From Fulvivirga ulvae (GTDB taxonomy: Bacteria; Bacteroidota; Bacteroidia; Cytophagales; Cyclobacteriaceae), in contig NZ_CP089981.1 in NCBI RefSeq assembly GCF_021389975.1, positions 3,063,501-3,127,500 on the forward strand: a stretch of 64,000 nucleotides of DNA, given 5' to 3'. Each line of letters starts with the position of its first letter. The first letter of the stretch is position 1. Both the position numbers and the translations under genes were made by a program. Positions 62,721-64,000 of this stretch are shown here, piece after piece. The notes below the pieces were generated by a model that worked only from the letters and a program-made list of their open reading frames with translations, ran no database searches and had not been told where the DNA came from.

Positions 62721-62755
62721 ATCCTCTGGAGCCAGGTCTCCAGAGGATTTTTTGT
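62721..62755 (+). terminator. Orphan intrinsic terminator
   Basis: ATCCTCTGGAG (62721-62731) and CTCCAGAGGAT (62738-62748) form a perfect 11-bp stem followed by six Ts. No gene lies upstream on the + strand within 360 bp apart from small RNA B. It probably ends another small RNA whose 5' end I cannot place. The loop side CTCTGGAG recalls the CTCTGG of units B and C. Confidence 0.6.
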
Positions 62756-62892
62756 TTTTGGAAAGCCCCCCTGATTATTCCAGATCTTTATGGGCCAAGC
62801 TAAAAGCCTGTCGGGTAAGCGAATCTGAAAGTGAAAATCTTGACTCGTCAAGTTGATCGCTGAAAATCAGTAAATCGTGTCTACTACTATTT

Positions 62893-62995
62893 TATACTGG
62901 CGGGCCCTCTGCTTTTGTCTATTGCTGTTAGCAGCTACCACTCAAACAAGGGAGTCGAAAAATTACTTTCTCCCAAGAACCTGATCTTTTTATGG
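62893..62995 (-). repeat. Dispersed intergenic repeat R1, copy 4 (inverted, decayed)
   Basis: Contains CTGCTTTTGTCTATTGCTGT and TTCTCCCAAGAACCTGATC, which align with the reverse complement of the 25228 copy. It is the most diverged of the four. Confidence 0.5.
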
Positions 62996-63043
62996 ACAAA
63001 GCAGTTACAGAGATCGAAAACCTGCACTATCAAGACCCATCCC

Positions 63044-63063
63044 GGGACAATTTTCTCTTATTG
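63044..63063 (+). promoter_or_regulatory. Upstream element of small RNA C
   Basis: GGGACAATTTTCTCTTATTG, 76 bp before the -24 box of unit C. The first 14 bases are identical in unit D. Confidence 0.55.
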
Positions 63064-63119
63064 GATCGTGTGAAGCCCCGGAAAGCTCGTTCAAGGGCAT
63101 TTAGGGAGGAAACTATGAC

Positions 63120-63135
63120 TGGCACAGGTGTTGTA
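63120..63135 (+). promoter_or_regulatory. Sigma-54 (-24/-12) promoter of small RNA C
   Basis: TGGCACAGGTGTTGTA fits the -24/-12 consensus with N4 spacing. The RNA starts 12 bp later. Confidence 0.72.
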
Positions 63136-63147
63136 ATCAAATTTATC

Positions 63148-63239
63148 GGTTAGGTTGAACAAGCTGTAATACTCGTTTTTAGTTGGTTTTAACGAGCAAA
63201 CAGTCGAAAGCCGCTCTCTGGTAAAGGGCGGCTTTTTTA
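63148..63239 (+). ncRNA. Putative sigma-54-dependent small RNA C
   Basis: About 92 nt. It begins GGTTAGGTTG. Inner stem CTCGTT (63172-63177) / AACGAG (63191-63196) presents the loop TTTAGTTGGTTTT; an outer CTGT/ACAG pairing surrounds it. The terminator stem is AAGCCGCTCT (63208-63217) / AGGGCGGCTT (63225-63234), followed by Ts; its sequence differs from A and D but its shape does not. Confidence 0.75.
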
Positions 63240-63319
63240 TTGTCTCAATTTTCGGAGTATTTAGATTAAGAATGCTGCAAATATGATCATCAGGATATTT
63301 AATTGAGCGACGTCATTTC

Positions 63320-63339
63320 GGGACAATTTTCTCCTTTTG
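63320..63339 (+). promoter_or_regulatory. Upstream element of small RNA D
   Basis: GGGACAATTTTCTCCTTTTG, 77 bp before the -24 box of unit D; the 14-base core equals that of unit C. Confidence 0.55.
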
Positions 63340-63396
63340 GGATGTAAAAACTGGTTATAACCCTTGTTTTTGCCTGTTGAATGGAGCTTTTGCTTC

Positions 63397-63412
63397 TGGC
63401 ATATGCGTTGCA
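63397..63412 (+). promoter_or_regulatory. Sigma-54 (-24/-12) promoter of small RNA D
   Basis: TGGCATATGCGTTGCA is the best match of the four: TGGCAYR, N4, TTGCA with the GG and GC dinucleotides at the correct distance. The RNA begins 11-12 bp later. Confidence 0.8.
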
Positions 63413-63423
63413 ACTGCTAAATT

Positions 63424-63519
63424 GGTTAGGTTGAAAAAGAAAGCTGTAATACTCGTTTTTAGTTGGTTTAACGAGAGCAGTCTATGGCCGTCCCCTGGTT
63501 AGGGACGGCTTCTTTTTTT
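63424..63519 (+). ncRNA. Putative sigma-54-dependent small RNA D
   Basis: About 96 nt, beginning GGTTAGGTTG. The inner stem CTCGTT/AACGAG and the loop TTTTAGTTGGTTT are as in C, while the terminator (GCCGTCCC 63487-63494 / GGGACGGC 63502-63509, then Ts) equals that of A. The stop codon of the convergent symporter gene (63499-63501) lies inside the terminator loop. Confidence 0.78.
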
Positions 63520-64000
63520 ATATAGCATCAATAACCCAAGGAAGGTGATCCCACCGTTCACGATCAGGATTTCGAAGCCAAATTTATAACCGTTCAGAAG
63601 TTCCTCCGAGTTTTCACTGATCCAGTAAGAAAGAGCGGGAGAGAGAAGGCATACAACAGGTACACCATAGTCCCTGACCTGAAGCTTTGTAAATAAGCCA
63701 AACGAATATAACCCTAATAATGGTCCGTAGGTATATCCGGCAGCGGTAAATACGGCTTTTATTACAGCTTCATTATTTATTTCTTTAAAAAGTATAATGA
63801 CCAGGAACATAACCACTGAAAATCCCAGGTGTACCATCAGTCTTGTGTTTCTTTGTTTATGCTGAAGCTCCAGAGTAGTTTCATGCTCTTTGAAATTAAG
63901 AAAGTCTACACAAAATGAAGTGGTAAGTGCTGTGAGGGCTGAGTCTGCGCTTGAATAAGCGGCCGCGATTATTCCCAATAGAAAGACTATACCGGCAATA
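63499..64000 (-). CDS. Sodium:solute symporter, cut by the right edge
   Basis: Only the C-terminal ~166 residues are in the window; the frame is open to the right edge. AAYSSADSALTALTTSFCVDF is the conserved SSF helix, followed by several membrane segments (VHLGFSVVMFLVIILF, GPLLGLYSFGLF, IVNGGITFLGLLMLY). The substrate is unknown. The stop codon overlaps the terminator of small RNA D, so the last ~20 bases of its message would be complementary to that RNA. Confidence 0.88.
   Translation of the reverse strand, partial: IAGIVFLLGIIAAAYSSADSALTALTTSFCVDFLNFKEHETTLELQHKQRNTRLMVHLGFSVVMFLVIILFKEINNEAVIKAVFTAAGYTYGPLLGLYSFGLFTKLQVRDYGVPVVCLLSPALSYWISENSEELLNGYKFGFEILIVNGGITFLGLLMLYKKRSRP

Noticed and set aside
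61749..63519. The four similar units as a CRISPR array or simple tandem repeat
   Set aside because: The copies are ~95 nt, 185-790 bp apart, each has its own promoter and terminator, and the stems vary between copies.
1..64000. tRNA, rRNA, transposase and prophage genes
   Set aside because: I looked for conserved tRNA arms, rRNA segments, DDE transposase and integrase motifs and found none that I could support.

Overview
The window looks like chromosomal DNA of a Bacteroidota bacterium, most likely from the order Cytophagales; the genus cannot be fixed from the sequence alone. The reasons are a SusC/SusD pair, a type IX secretion C-terminal sorting domain, many proteins exported by Bacteroidota-type lipoprotein or Sec signals, A-rich weak ribosome binding regions, a TTTG/TAnnTTTG-type promoter, and small GG-leader peptides like those of the Bacteroidota pinensin-type lanthipeptides. 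I recognised no rRNA, tRNA, transposase, phage or CRISPR array.

Layout. 0-7 kb: an acetate module made of a transporter-histidine kinase fusion (cut by the left edge), a receiver-only response regulator, acetyl-CoA synthetase, a cNMP/CBS/DUF294 protein and a DnaQ-like exonuclease. 7-23 kb: accessory genes, including an ArsR-SRPBCC-VOC operon and a TetR-SDR-thiolase operon, both with clear palindromic operators, plus a pirin and a YceI protein. 23-36 kb: mostly envelope and accessory genes (a lipoprotein with C-terminal membrane helices, a patatin, acetyltransferases, an RHS remnant, a large methyltransferase, a putative cysteine amidase). Three short genes with one shared leader and cysteine-rich tails are scattered at 7.8, 18.1 and 25.5 kb; they look like orphan lanthipeptide-type precursors with no modification enzyme nearby.

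36-51 kb is a chitin/N-acetylglucosamine utilisation locus: a LytS/LytR-type two-component system divergent from SusC-SusD, a ROK kinase, a NagB-PIG-L fusion, a GH20 hexosaminidase, a NagX-like acyltransferase and a sodium:solute symporter. Together they would import chito-oligosaccharides, cleave and phosphorylate GlcNAc, and convert it to fructose-6-phosphate. 53-56 kb holds a DUF4157 protein with a putative cysteine-enzyme C-terminus and a small lipoprotein behind it, bracketed by a 20-bp direct repeat; it resembles a toxin payload and immunity pair. 56-61.5 kb: PhoD with a type IX signal, bactofilin, a cation/proton antiporter with a universal stress protein, and an alkyltransferase-like DNA repair protein.

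The most unusual region is 61.6-63.5 kb, which has almost no coding capacity. It contains four related units, all on the + strand. Each has a -24/-12 (sigma-54) promoter, a conserved transcript of about 92-97 nt starting GGTTAGGTTG and carrying a U/G-rich loop, and a strong intrinsic terminator. Three units also share an element 76-78 bp upstream of the promoter. This looks like a family of sigma-54-dependent small RNAs, comparable in layout to the unrelated Qrr RNAs of Vibrio. The right edge cuts a sodium:solute symporter gene whose stop codon lies inside the terminator of the last RNA.
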